Source: Paenibacillus sp. 32O-W (GTDB lineage Bacteria; Bacillota; Bacilli; Paenibacillales; NBRC-103111). Taken from it: 50,185 nucleotides of DNA. The stretch is taken from the NCBI RefSeq assembly GCF_007679495.1, contig NZ_VEGP01000041.1, positions 1-50,185 of the forward strand. The letters run 5' to 3'. The notes beneath the pieces are model-generated. The model saw only the letters and a list, made by a program, of their open reading frames with translations, had not been told where the DNA came from and ran no database searches. Below, in pieces: positions 25,178-33,585 of this stretch (position 1 is its first letter; each line of letters starts with the position of its first letter). The translations under genes and the position numbers were made by a program.

Positions 25178-25495
25178 TTATCTCACCAACCAGCGGTAAT
25201 CCTGGCGGCAGTCTACAATGAAATCTACAAACACGATTTCATCCTGAATTTGATACAACACCAAATACCATTTTTCCACGAACATCTTGTGGTACTTGTT
25301 TGAGGGGATAAATTCCGCTTCCAGAAAAGGATAGCGTTCTGGCATTCGCGCCAAGGAACGTATCGCTTGCAGCAATTCGTTCTTCGTTTTTCGCGCCGCA
25401 TCCGGACTTTTCTCCGCAAGAAATCGCACATGAGTCGCCAGCATTTGGCGGGCGCGATCGGAAACGATGATCTTATATCGGGGCATCTTTTCCAT
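25178..25495 (-). CDS. RelE/ParE-family toxin
   Basis: 105 residues from ATG 25495 (GAGGTG upstream), overlapping the antitoxin end. The sequence MPRYKIIVSDRARQMLATHV, the helix KTKNELLQAIRSLARMPERY and the strands EKWYLVLYQIQDEIVFVDFI with a terminal CRQDYRWLVR follow the RelE/ParE fold. Such toxins inhibit translation by cutting mRNA or poison gyrase; here I cannot say which. The antitoxin-toxin order with overlap is classical and would stabilise the ICE. Confidence 0.88.
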   Translation of the reverse strand: MEKMPRYKIIVSDRARQMLATHVRFLAEKSPDAARKTKNELLQAIRSLARMPERYPFLEAEFIPSNKYHKMFVEKWYLVLYQIQDEIVFVDFIVDCRQDYRWLVR

Positions 25496-25763
25496 GCTGC
25501 ACCTCGTCAATAATGCCCTCCAAGTAAGCGTCCAGTTCATCCGGCGTCACGCCAGCACGGCCCGCCAAACGATCTTCTTGCACAGCGAGCAGCTCTTCGC
25601 GCAGCTTTAACATCTTCTCGCGACGAGAGAACGTCTCGATGTCCATTACGACAAGATCGCCTTCACCGTTCTTGGTTAGATAAACCGGTTCCCCGGATGT
25701 TTTGCATAGATCGGCGATTTCATTATAGTTTTGCCGGATACTGGCGGAAGGTTTGATAATCAT
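25473..25763 (-). CDS. Phd/YefM-type antitoxin
   Basis: 96 residues from ATG 25763, chosen for AAGGAG 7 bases upstream. The N-terminal MIIKPSASIRQNYNEIADLC followed by EPVYLTKNGEGDLVVMDIET is the Phd/YefM DNA-binding fold; the C-terminal segment (RAGVTPDELDAYLEGIIDEV) is the toxin-binding helix. It neutralises the RelE/ParE-like protein and probably represses its own promoter, which lies 36 bases upstream. Confidence 0.88.
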   Translation of the reverse strand: MIIKPSASIRQNYNEIADLCKTSGEPVYLTKNGEGDLVVMDIETFSRREKMLKLREELLAVQEDRLAGRAGVTPDELDAYLEGIIDEVQHGKDAPI

Positions 25764-25798
25764 ATTGCTCACTCCTTGCATAGCTGTATATTGACTTT

Positions 25799-25827
25799 AT
25801 TATACCTATTACATTCTATACATTCAA
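25799..25827 (-). promoter_or_regulatory. Sigma-A promoter of the toxin-antitoxin operon
   Basis: On the minus strand TTGAAT (25827-25822) and TATAAT (25804-25799) are separated by 17 bases, a near-consensus sigma-A promoter 36 bases before the antitoxin ATG. Confidence 0.75.
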
Positions 25828-25887
25828 TGAGGTTGCGCTTATCCCCAATCTGTCCACATCTCATCCACATGCTGTGCTCGTAACCGC

Positions 25888-26835
25888 TCATCGAGATGGC
25901 GCCTCGCGTCTTCTTCGTAATTCCATCAATTCATTGTTTACATCCTTTCCAAGTTTAGGCGGCTCATCGGATACGAGAAGGACGGGAGAAAGGAGTCTCT
26001 GTATCGTGGCCGCCGCCAATCGCCCCGGCTCGTCATTGTCCAGATGCAGCACCAGTCGATTTACCTGCGGATAGCTCTGCAAGTATTGCGTTAGGGCAGC
26101 CGGGGGAGTATAGTCTTCTCCAATTGTTTTGGGTCTGTATATTCCGGCTAACGATAGCTTATGCGCCTGCCGCCAATCCCGGCTTGCAAGATATTCAAGC
26201 GTACAGTAGGATAAAAGATCAATGGCGCTCTCAAACAGATGCAGTTCCGTACTGTTTTCCGAAGCCGGAATGGAAAACGAATACCGCTTGTCGCTGCCAG
26301 CTGCTTCCCCCATGTAACGGGTGCTTGTCGTCCCGCGTATCGCCGCATAGCGCGGCGACCCTTCTAGGTCAAAACCAACGAATACCGCGTTGTGATAGCG
26401 TCGGCTTTCATACAATCTCCCTGTTTCAAGACAATAGTCAATCAGCGCGCGATGGATACCGCGTTGACTGAGATAAGCCGTGACGCGATGCGATGTTCGA
26501 TTCGGTTCGGGAAGCTCAAACTGCGTCGGGCGATGTTGCGATAGCTGCGAAGAAAATGCAGGCGCGCTGTCTGGATGAACGTCTTCAATTAGCAACACCG
26601 CATCAGGAAAAGACATGCCCCGCACTTTGATCAAGTAGTCCAGCGCCGAACGCCCGCCGATTCCACGCGACCACCAGAACCATTTGCCATTGGAGATCTT
26701 CAAGCTGTCATGTGTTCGGGTAGTGTAGACGTTGCGAGAACAACGTACCAGTTCCGCAGGCTCATACATTTGCAAATATGGGAGTAAATCGAGTCTTTTG
26801 GCTCGATCGACCTGTTCCTTGCTTACGAAGCTCAT
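25888..26835 (-). CDS. DUF3991/Toprim domain protein (copy 1)
   Basis: 315 residues. The N-terminal half is DUF3991-like with SLKISNGKWFWWSRGIGGRS and ALDYLIKVRGMSFPDAV (zinc-finger-like primase accessory region). The C-terminal half is Toprim: LFESAIDLLSY supplies the Glu, LVLHLDNDEPGR the Asp pair. Proteins of this type in ICEs are thought to act as primases or DNA-processing factors for the transferred strand. AAAGGAG precedes the start. It is closely similar in sequence and identical in length to the copy at 38980-39927. Confidence 0.88.
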   Translation of the reverse strand: MSFVSKEQVDRAKRLDLLPYLQMYEPAELVRCSRNVYTTRTHDSLKISNGKWFWWSRGIGGRSALDYLIKVRGMSFPDAVLLIEDVHPDSAPAFSSQLSQHRPTQFELPEPNRTSHRVTAYLSQRGIHRALIDYCLETGRLYESRRYHNAVFVGFDLEGSPRYAAIRGTTSTRYMGEAAGSDKRYSFSIPASENSTELHLFESAIDLLSYCTLEYLASRDWRQAHKLSLAGIYRPKTIGEDYTPPAALTQYLQSYPQVNRLVLHLDNDEPGRLAAATIQRLLSPVLLVSDEPPKLGKDVNNELMELRRRREAPSR

Positions 26836-26953
26836 CGCCGCAGCTCCTTTCCGAAGAAGTAACTAAGACACGACTGCTTTAACAAGTCGTATCCCTTCAT
26901 CGTCATGTCCACATAACTAATCGAGATCCAAATAGTGTAAGATGGTCTATCGT

Positions 26954-27244
26954 TCATCGTATCTTACTCTTATTCTTCCTTCTGGGATACAGGTAAGCTC
27001 TTCCTTCCTTCAACTCCGTCGCGCCATTCTTTTTCATATAGGCGTCTAAATCGCCTTCATAAACCCTACTGGTCACCCCGTTCGAATGTCGGATGTAATA
27101 ATACGTATCGCCAAATCCGTTCTTCTCTTTGGATATCAACTCCAATGTTGCCGCAGTCTCTCCCTCCTCGGTCAAGTCGGTTCCGTAACAAGAAGGCAGT
27201 GGAATCGGGCAAAAGCACCCGCCACTTGGGATGGCATACATCAT
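26954..27244 (-). CDS. Small conserved ICE protein (copy 1)
   Basis: 96 residues from ATG 27244, supported by GGAGGA 6 bases upstream. It begins MMYAIPSGGCFCPIPLPSCY with a Cys-x-Cys and a later Cys. The central ELISKEKNGFGDTYYYIRHS and the C-terminal VYEGDLDAYMKKNGATELKE and YLYPRRK are shared with the copies at 40029-40316 and 12867-12959. The function is unknown. It precedes the Toprim gene on the same strand, as in the other module. Confidence 0.75.
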   Translation of the reverse strand: MMYAIPSGGCFCPIPLPSCYGTDLTEEGETAATLELISKEKNGFGDTYYYIRHSNGVTSRVYEGDLDAYMKKNGATELKEGRAYLYPRRKNKSKIR

Positions 27245-27373
27245 GTGCATTCCTCCAAAAATGAGAAAAGGACCCCAAATCTGGAGTCCATTCGCAGTGT
27301 AATTGATAACTTTCATAGGCGAGCTATCTTTGACCTGTGAAATGCCGCACGTCGAAGACATCATTTTCTAAAC

Positions 27374-27420
27374 GAAAAAAAGCCCCAGTTTCCCCTTCAT
27401 ATTCGAAGGAATACCAGGGC
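27374..27420 (-). terminator. Rho-independent terminator after the cargo operon
   Basis: On the minus strand a long stem (GCCCtGGTaTTCCTTC pairing with GAAGGGGAAACtGGGGC) is followed by seven T's. It lies downstream of the YCII gene and upstream of the ICE small gene, separating cargo and ICE transcription. Confidence 0.8.
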
Positions 27421-27566
27421 GTTACTCGCCACTTTGCATATTGAAATGCTGTTATCTTATGCCAAAACAGGTAACATTGCAAGAACATAATGACAGAACT
27501 ATTAACATGTACGATTCTCGTATTAAACGGTCACGTGCCACATTTGCCAATGCACCCATCGCCACG

Positions 27567-27869
27567 CTAATCATCTAGCGCTTCCATTATTTCGATCCTG
27601 CCGCCGTACCGCAGCTCCGGCCAATCGGATGTCAGCTTAATCGCCTCTTCCAGCGAATCTGCTTCAATCACGGATACGCCGAATAGATCTCCCGCGTAAT
27701 CTGTGACGGCATGCTGAGTTACGACTTTCCGCCCAAACCCTGCAAAACGAACCTTCTCATATCCCGATTCCTTCATTCGGTCCAGCCACTCCCATAGCTC
27801 ACGAATATTCTGATCGGATTGATTTTCCGGAACTTCTCCGCCTCGGTATACATACAAGAATTTCATCAT
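27567..27869 (-). CDS. YCII-related protein
   Basis: About 100 residues from ATG 27869 with AAGGAGGAG directly upstream. The fold is of the dimeric alpha-beta barrel YCII/DGPF type: MKFLYVYRGGEVPE, then LWEWLDRMKESGYEKVRFAG, GVSVIEADSLEEAIKLTSDW and a final strand YGGRIEIMEAL. Such proteins are often encoded near regulators and bind or turn over small molecules; no substrate can be named. It is the last gene of the hxlR run, 19 bases after the DinB-family gene. Confidence 0.8.
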   Translation of the reverse strand: MMKFLYVYRGGEVPENQSDQNIRELWEWLDRMKESGYEKVRFAGFGRKVVTQHAVTDYAGDLFGVSVIEADSLEEAIKLTSDWPELRYGGRIEIMEALDD

Positions 27870-27888
27870 AATCTCCTCCTTGTGAGTT

Positions 27889-28401
27889 TCAACTCCGATA
27901 CTCTGCCAGCAACTTATCGAGTATCGCTTTCTGACGCAAGTGGTGCCTGCTGTGCATGCCGACCATCTCAAACCATTCGCGCGCGTTGAGCCAGCCAAAC
28001 CAACCATGACGCGCCTTGCAAGCGGGATTGATCTGATCTACGCGTTCCGCCCAATAATAAAGCTTCTCCAGCACCTGCTCCAGCAGAGCATGGATGCCTT
28101 CCTTGCTTTCGGGATTGTGCGTGGCGTTCGCAGGTTCCTCGAGCTTCACTCGCACATCCGGCCACATCCGTTCGGCAAAAGCCGTCAAGCCGTCTTCCGT
28201 CTTGCCACGAGACTCCAGTTGCGTTTCTTTGGCGCATGCTTCAATGTAACCGATATATTCGTTTGCCACTTCGACCATATGCACATACAATTGTCCGATC
28301 GACCATACATCGTCCGTGCGCTTCCAACGCAACTGGTCAATTGTGTATGACTCCAGATCACGCACGTACTGCTTAATAACCGCCATCGATTCTCCAGACA
28401 T
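27889..28401 (-). CDS. DinB-family protein
   Basis: 170 residues from ATG 28401, chosen because GGGGG lies 6 bases upstream. It has the four-helix DinB pattern: WSIGQLYVHMVEVANEYIGY with the first metal-binding His and WFEMVGMHSRHHLRQKAILD with the His pair of the last helix. Proteins of this superfamily are metal-dependent, often thiol-transferases or stress-linked proteins of unknown substrate. It lies 10 bases after the VOC gene in the hxlR operon. Confidence 0.83.
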   Translation of the reverse strand: MSGESMAVIKQYVRDLESYTIDQLRWKRTDDVWSIGQLYVHMVEVANEYIGYIEACAKETQLESRGKTEDGLTAFAERMWPDVRVKLEEPANATHNPESKEGIHALLEQVLEKLYYWAERVDQINPACKARHGWFGWLNAREWFEMVGMHSRHHLRQKAILDKLLAEYRS

Positions 28402-28411
28402 TTCCATCCCC

Positions 28412-28807
28412 CTATAGCAACTGCGCAATCTCCCACACATATCCGTCAGGATCGGCAAAACACGCCGTCCGCCGTCCCCAAGGACGTGTCGTCGGCCCAT
28501 TTAACAGATTCACGCCTCGTGACAAAAGCTCTTCGCAAACCTGGTCTGCATTCGGCACTTGGATCGTAAACAACGTCTGGGCGCCATCTTCGGCGCGGCC
28601 TACAACAGTCGGCTCAATCAATTCCCCCGCATTCGAATGGCGGATCAAATTAATGCAAGTATTGCCGTAATCAAACACGACGCAACCTTCATCTTCATAT
28701 CTCGTCGAAAGCTGGAACGTTTCTTGGTAGAACTGCTTTGACCGCTGTAGGCTCTCCACGAAAAGCGTAATCTCCGTTATGTTGCTACTCCAATGATTTG
28801 CCTGCAT
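28412..28807 (-). CDS. VOC-family (glyoxalase/bleomycin resistance-like) protein
   Basis: 131 residues from ATG 28807 (AAGGGG upstream). Two beta-alpha-beta-beta-beta modules are visible: ITEITLFVESLQRSKQFYQE in the first and FTIQVPNADQVCEELLSRGV in the second, with GRRTACFADPDGYVWEIAQL giving the C-terminal Glu of the metal site. VOC proteins bind or convert small electrophiles or antibiotics. Position in an HxlR-controlled operon facing an exporter suggests a detoxification role, by inference. Confidence 0.83.
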   Translation of the reverse strand: MQANHWSSNITEITLFVESLQRSKQFYQETFQLSTRYEDEGCVVFDYGNTCINLIRHSNAGELIEPTVVGRAEDGAQTLFTIQVPNADQVCEELLSRGVNLLNGPTTRPWGRRTACFADPDGYVWEIAQLL

Positions 28808-28835
28808 GCAACCATCCCCTTCATCATCAGTAATA

Positions 28836-29279
28836 TCAATCGCCAACACTGTCAAAAACAGATCTTCCTTCGAGAACCGATTGACGAATACGTTGCACAA
28901 GCTGCTCTCGGTCAAGATTCGTCTCAGCCACCCATGACTGACCGTGGCTTGTCGACGGCTCGTGTTTGGCTCCCCATGCTGACAATTCAAGCAAAATCGG
29001 AATGAGATCCAACCCCTTATCCGTCACGACATAAAGATCCTTCCGATTATCCGTGTGATGCGGTTTCTTCTCGAGAATTCCTTTGCACGTCAGTTGTTGA
29101 AGCCGATTCGCAAGAATGTTTCGGGCAATTCCCTCATCGGAAGTCAGAAATTCTCCATAGGTTCTTTTTCCAGCAAAAATGATATCCCGGATAATCAGCA
29201 ACGACCAACTATCGCCCAACATTTCGAGTGAATAATTAATCGGGCAATCCGACCGGTACGGATTGTTCTCTGACGCCAT
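28836..29279 (-). CDS. HxlR-family transcriptional regulator
   Basis: 147 residues with the HxlR winged helix: CPINYSLEMLGDSWSLLIIR near the N-terminus with the redox- or aldehyde-sensitive type of Cys, then RNILANRLQQLTCKGILEKK (recognition helix) and LYVVTDKGLDLIPILLELSA. It is the first gene of a minus-strand run (VOC, DinB, YCII) and is divergent from an MFS exporter. It probably controls both directions through the inverted repeat in the 101-base intergenic region. The inducer is unknown; aldehydes or oxidants are common for the family. Confidence 0.9.
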   Translation of the reverse strand: MASENNPYRSDCPINYSLEMLGDSWSLLIIRDIIFAGKRTYGEFLTSDEGIARNILANRLQQLTCKGILEKKPHHTDNRKDLYVVTDKGLDLIPILLELSAWGAKHEPSTSHGQSWVAETNLDREQLVQRIRQSVLEGRSVFDSVGD

Positions 29280-29292
29280 TCGCGATCATCCC

Positions 29293-29350
29293 TTGACATG
29301 ATTTATCTATTCTGATTATACTCATTTCAGTTTCATAATGCAACTGAAAT
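29293..29350. promoter_or_regulatory. Overlapping antiparallel promoters with HxlR operator
   Basis: Rightward: TTGACA (29293-29298), 18 bases, TATACT (29317-29322), towards the MFS gene. Leftward: TTGCAT (29343-29338), 17 bases, TATAAT (29320-29315), towards hxlR. The two -10 boxes overlap. A 9-bp inverted repeat, ATTTCAGTT (29324-29332) and AACTGAAAT (29342-29350), covers the MFS start point and the hxlR -35/spacer, as expected for an operator that represses both. Confidence 0.75.
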
Positions 29351-29380
29351 ATGATGATGTGAAAAGGAAGTGAGTTTTCT

Positions 29381-30901
29381 ATGGCCAAAGTTCCCCAGGT
29401 TTTCCCCCTCGCCGCAGGGCCTCGCGAATGGTTCGGACTTGCGACGCTTGCTCTGCCCACATTATTGCTATCGATTGACTTAAGCGTTCTTTATCTCGCG
29501 ATCCCCCAAATTAGTGCGGATTTGAAGCCGTCCGCCAGCCAAACGTTATGGATTCTAGACATCTACGGGTTTATGATCGCCGGATTCCTAGTGACTATGG
29601 GTTCTCTCGGGGATCGGGTCGGACGTAAGAAAGTTCTGCTGGCTGGCGCAACAGTATTCGGAATTACCTCTGTCATTGCGGCATATTCCGTGAATCCCGA
29701 GATGTTAGTAATCGCTCGCGCCTTCCTGGGTATCGCGGGGGCGACCATCATGCCTAATTCATTGGCTTTAATAAGCAGCATGTTTCGAGACAGCAAGCAA
29801 CGGTCCGCTGCGATCGCCATATGGATGAGTTGTTTCCTAGTCGGTACTGCTATCGGTCCCGTCATAGGAGGACTGCTGCTGGAGCGGTTTTGGTGGGGCG
29901 CTGTTTTCCTGCTCGGTGTACCTGTAATGGCGTTAGTTTTCATCACGTCCCCCTTCTTGCTTCCGGAATATCGAAACCCCGGTGCAGGCAAACTCGACAT
30001 ACTCAGCGTCATGTTATCGCTATTCACCTTGTTGCCGATAATCTACGGATTGAAGAAGGTCACGATGGATCATCACGTTTGGCAATCCGGAATCGCTATT
30101 CTGATAGGCCTTACAGTCGGTGTCGCATTCGTTCATCGCCAACGTAAAGCGGCTTCTCCGTTGCTGGACTTGTCATTGTTCAAAAACCGACAATTCAACA
30201 CTGCACTGACGCTTATGCTGTTCGGCGGATTCTTCCTCAGCGGTATCCTCTTATTCACGACGCAATATTTGCAGATGGTCAAAAACATGACTCCTCTGAT
30301 TGCCGGCACTTGGATGTTGTTATCCTCCGGAGTCATGATTGTTTCATCATTAACGGCGCCTCTTTGGGTCCATCGAATGAAGACACGCAATGCACTGTGT
30401 TTGTATCTTGCCATTGCGTTGATCGGTTGCCTTATTCTGATCAGGGCAGACGCTGACAACTTCGTCCCTATCATCTTCGGTCTGTTCTTCGTTGGCTTTG
30501 GGGCTAGCCCGATCGGCGTTATCTGTACCGACCTCGTCATCGGCTCCGCACCGCCGGAGAAGTCCGGCTCAGCCTCTTCCCTTTCTGAGACAAGCGCGGA
30601 GTTCGGCATCGCGTTCGGCGTAGCCGTATTGGGTAGTATCGGCACAGCGGTGTACCAAAGCTCATTGAATGGACAGATTCCGCCTACTCCGCTCGACGCC
30701 AGCCTTGCCATCCGGGAATCGTGGGCGAACGCCCTGGCGACGATGGATCGTTGGCCCGAGGAAATAGCTGTGCATCTATCGCAATTAGCGGTCCATGCTT
30801 TCATACAAGGCTTCCAAGCGGTTGCGATTACCAGCGCCCTTCTCATGGCCGTTCTGATCATCTGTACTTGGATCGGGTTTAAGACTCACGGTAATGGATA
30901 A
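29381..30901 (+). CDS. MFS multidrug exporter (DHA2, 14-helix type)
   Basis: 506 residues, GGAAGTGAG 6 bases before the ATG. It has the 14-helix drug:H+ antiporter layout of the EmrB/QacA group: first helix LALPTLLLSIDLSVLYLAIP, motif A GSLGDRVGRKKVLL after helix 2, and motif C-like WMSCFLVGTAIGPVIGGLLL near helix 5. It exports drugs or toxic compounds from the cytoplasm. It is divergent from the HxlR regulator and has its own promoter and terminator. The substrate is unknown; the VOC/DinB/YCII neighbours suggest a common toxic inducer. Confidence 0.93.
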   Translation: MAKVPQVFPLAAGPREWFGLATLALPTLLLSIDLSVLYLAIPQISADLKPSASQTLWILDIYGFMIAGFLVTMGSLGDRVGRKKVLLAGATVFGITSVIAAYSVNPEMLVIARAFLGIAGATIMPNSLALISSMFRDSKQRSAAIAIWMSCFLVGTAIGPVIGGLLLERFWWGAVFLLGVPVMALVFITSPFLLPEYRNPGAGKLDILSVMLSLFTLLPIIYGLKKVTMDHHVWQSGIAILIGLTVGVAFVHRQRKAASPLLDLSLFKNRQFNTALTLMLFGGFFLSGILLFTTQYLQMVKNMTPLIAGTWMLLSSGVMIVSSLTAPLWVHRMKTRNALCLYLAIALIGCLILIRADADNFVPIIFGLFFVGFGASPIGVICTDLVIGSAPPEKSGSASSLSETSAEFGIAFGVAVLGSIGTAVYQSSLNGQIPPTPLDASLAIRESWANALATMDRWPEEIAVHLSQLAVHAFIQGFQAVAITSALLMAVLIICTWIGFKTHGNG

Positions 30902-30917
30902 AGCCAGAATTATATGC

Positions 30918-30958
30918 AAGAGGCGTGACCGGTACGTCTCCCAGTCACGCCTCTTTCT
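30918..30958 (+). terminator. Rho-independent terminator of the MFS gene
   Basis: AAGAGGCGTGAC (30918-30929) pairs perfectly with GTCACGCCTCTT (30944-30955), followed by TCTTATT, 17 bases after the stop codon. Confidence 0.85.
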
Positions 30959-31059
30959 TATTCGTGGAGCAAAGACTAAAGCATGAGAAGAGCAGAAAAA
31001 TGTTTGAGCGGTATCAAGCCGTTCGTTGCAGGTAGACTATGGGATCTCGATTAAACCGT

Positions 31060-31388
31060 CTACGTCGTACTAACGGATAGGCGATCGCCCCATTTTGCTT
31101 TTCGTTTTGCGTACGCTTCATAGCTCACGGGCCGCAGGCGGGCAATGATATGTTTTTGTCGAAGCGCATCATTGACATGGACGATCATTTCTCCGTTTCG
31201 CATGATTTAGCTGTTCCAATTTCGAAGTCCTTTGATCCGGCGGCGGCAAGCTTTTGTTCTGCGGAAATATTGCTCCAGATTGTTGTTCGTCTGCGGAATG
31301 TAGTAATGATCGTAGCAGGTGAACAGCCCTTTCCAGAAACCACGTGAGTACGACAAGACGTTGCGAACCATAGCGGCGTCGCGTTATT
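31060..31388 (-). pseudogene. Transposase C-terminal remnant
   Basis: The minus strand reads YDHYYIPQTNNNLEQYFRRT, then KGLRNWNS, an in-frame TAA, and the same frame resumes IMRNGEMIVHVNDALRQKHI to a stop at 31060. The 'PQTNN-LE..FR..K...R' block is characteristic of the C-terminal end of DDE transposases acting on non-canonical IS elements; the exact family is uncertain. The 5' two-thirds are missing. The remnant marks one edge of the inserted cargo block. Confidence 0.55.
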
Positions 31389-31479
31389 GAGAGGCGGATA
31401 TTATGATTGAATCTCCGTATCTTTCAGTCCTATTGCCTCTTCAATGGTGTGTATCTTGCTACAACGCGCCAATTTTACG

Positions 31480-31773
31480 CTAATAAGCGAAACAATCGGC
31501 ATGTCCTTGCATATAAAGCGCCATTAGCTCCAATTGATCGGATTCGTCTAACGCCTGTTTGTAGTCTAGCCATGCCTGATGATCTTCGGCACTTGGAAAG
31601 ACCGCAGTGTATCCTTCCAATACCGATTTGACGAACGGATGCCGCTCTTTCAGACCGTTTCTTTGCCGGAGCAATTGAACATATGCCTCCTCGTTGGCGC
31701 GCAGGCGGTTGACTATCCTGTTTTCAATCTCGTCAAATATGGACTCCATTTGTGATAAATTTATCGATTCCAT
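31480..31773 (-). CDS. Conserved small ICE protein downstream of helicase
   Basis: 97 residues, mostly helical and acidic: MESINLSQMESIFDEIENRI, then QLLRQRNGLKERHPFVKSVL and EDHQAWLDYKQALDESDQLE, ending HADCFAY. AAGGAGGGG precedes the start. It lies 63 bases after the helicase fragment on the same strand, in the place where related ICEs keep a similar small protein; I cannot assign a function. No copy is seen in the second module. Confidence 0.6.
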   Translation of the reverse strand: MESINLSQMESIFDEIENRIVNRLRANEEAYVQLLRQRNGLKERHPFVKSVLEGYTAVFPSAEDHQAWLDYKQALDESDQLELMALYMQGHADCFAY

Positions 31774-31836
31774 CTGCGTCCCCTCCTTGCTTTCACTATA
31801 TCAGGAAGGAGGGGAGGGAACGACGGTGCCAAGCCG

Positions 31837-33473
31837 TTATCTTTCACGGCCCATAGCCCGCCGTTCCGGCATCTCTGATTCTTCGTCCGGCACGCTGTCA
31901 ACGCCCTCATTTTCCCGTTTGTCCATGTTGAGTAGGGCATTCAGTTCCGCAAGACGCGCCGACTTCGTTTGCAATTCCTGCTCCTTTTCGAAAGGAGCCG
32001 CGATTTGTTCCTTCGCCGTTTCCATTTGCTGACGCAAGGTGTCAAGCTGATCGCGGGCATGCTCCAGTTTTGCAGGCAAGTCGGATAAGGCATTGGTGAT
32101 GCGGGTTATGTTACCGCCCGCATCAGCGCCTAATGCGACCGTATGACCCAGCGCACCACGTAACGTCGCCTTGTATTCCTTGTGGAAACTGTCAAAGGAC
32201 AACCACAAGGAAAATCCCCGGTAGCTGCCGATTTCCTGTGGATCAGGAGATGTCATTCCTTTGCAAACGTCCAGCAAAGCCGCGCCTGCTGCCGTCCGCT
32301 CCGTATAGGTAAAATCCTTGATGACCATGCCGGGGAATTTCGATTCCTCCGCACTCTCCCGCTCAGTCGATTTAGAACTTAAAAACAAAGTTCCATCCTG
32401 TTCATAGCCGGCGATCCGTTCCTCCGTAGACTTGATTTGCTGCGGCAGCATTTTGAGCAACCAATCTTCTAGCGCGTAGCGCTGGCTCAAGTGGTTGGCT
32501 TTGAGCAGTTTTAATTTGGATACCTGGATATCCAGGTCCATTTTTTCTTTAATGTACGGGTTTCCGGTCGCCAGCGCCTTGACTTCAGCATAAGAAAGGG
32601 CTGTCTCGTCAATATCCTCGGCGGAACGAACCGGCGACTTGCTGGTCATGATCTGCGAGATAAAACGCTGCTTATTCTCAAGTGTTTGGTATAAATACGC
32701 ATCGAACGTGTTCTCTGTCACATAGCGGAAAATATGCACTTCGCTGTTCTGGTTGCCTTGCCGGATAATACGCCCGCTGCGCTGCTCCAAATCGCGCGGA
32801 CGCCACGGGCAGTCGAGATCGTGCAGTACAACCAACTTCGTTTGCACGTTCGTGCCCGCACCCATTTTCATCGTCGATCCGAGCAGTATCCGAACTTGGC
32901 CGCTGCGCACTTTGGCGAACAGTTCCTCTTTCTTCACCTCGGTATTAACATCGTGAATATATGCGATTTCCTCGGCAGGAACACCTTTTTCCATCAGCTT
33001 GCGCCTCAGTTCATCGTAGACGTTGAAGGAGCCATCCTGTTTGGGGATGGATAAGTCACAGAACACCAACTGGGTCAAACGCTGCTCCTGATGTTCCGCC
33101 CAATACCGGTAAACGTTGTCCGTACAAACGCTCACTTTGCTGCCTTCGTCGTCGGGAAGCATCTGATTCGCCAGCCTTTGATCGAGCGCGAGTTTGCGTC
33201 CGTCGTTGGTGATCGTCAGCATATTGTCTTCGTGCGGCTCCACTTCCTTCGCTCGCACCCGTTCGGCGCGGCGGGCAAGATCCGCAACCATATCGCGCTG
33301 AAAGTCGCTTGGCGGCACAGCAACATTGTGGAAATGAGCTTTCGGCACGGGAAGCTGAAGCATGTCCGCCGTCTGGATGTCGGCCACTTCCTTGAACATA
33401 TTCATCAGTTCCGGCAAATTGTAAAAACGGGCAAACCGGGTTTTCGCCCGATAGCCCGTTCCTTCCGGTGCAG
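31837..33473 (-). pseudogene. C-terminal fragment of ICE methylase/helicase (copy 1)
   Basis: About 545 codons very similar to the last part of the giant protein at 40397-47305. Present are the helicase C-terminal block with LLGSTMKMGAGTNVQTKLVV and motif VI DLEQRSGRIIRQGNQN, and a coiled-coil tail (ALSDLPAKLEHARDQLDTLR). The 5' side ends abruptly at about 33473 inside APEGTGYRAKTRFARFY, with unrelated sequence beyond, so ATPase motifs I-III and the methylase are gone. The break coincides with the region carrying the ger-flanking repeat, suggesting that insertion or deletion there removed the front. Confidence 0.85.
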
Positions 33474-33537
33474 TTTGTCAAGGAGGTTATAACTCAAATG
33501 AAACGGGCACCGGTCGCCCAATGCCCCATATAGGGGC

Positions 33538-33570
33538 AGTACCAGCGAAGCTGACACCACCCGCAAAGTA
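33538..33570 (+). repeat. 33-bp inverted repeat flanking ger operon, left
   Basis: AGTACCAGCGAAGCTGACAC at the start and CCGCAAAGTA at the end; the segment recurs inverted at 37734-37766 with one mismatch. It directly borders the helicase truncation on one side and the gerC stop on the other. Confidence 0.75.
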
Positions 33571-33585
33571 AATCACAACCAAATA

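Noticed and set aside
30133-30861. Minus-strand frame of 242 codons
   Set aside because: Mirror of the MFS transporter coding sequence; low-complexity and without start signals.
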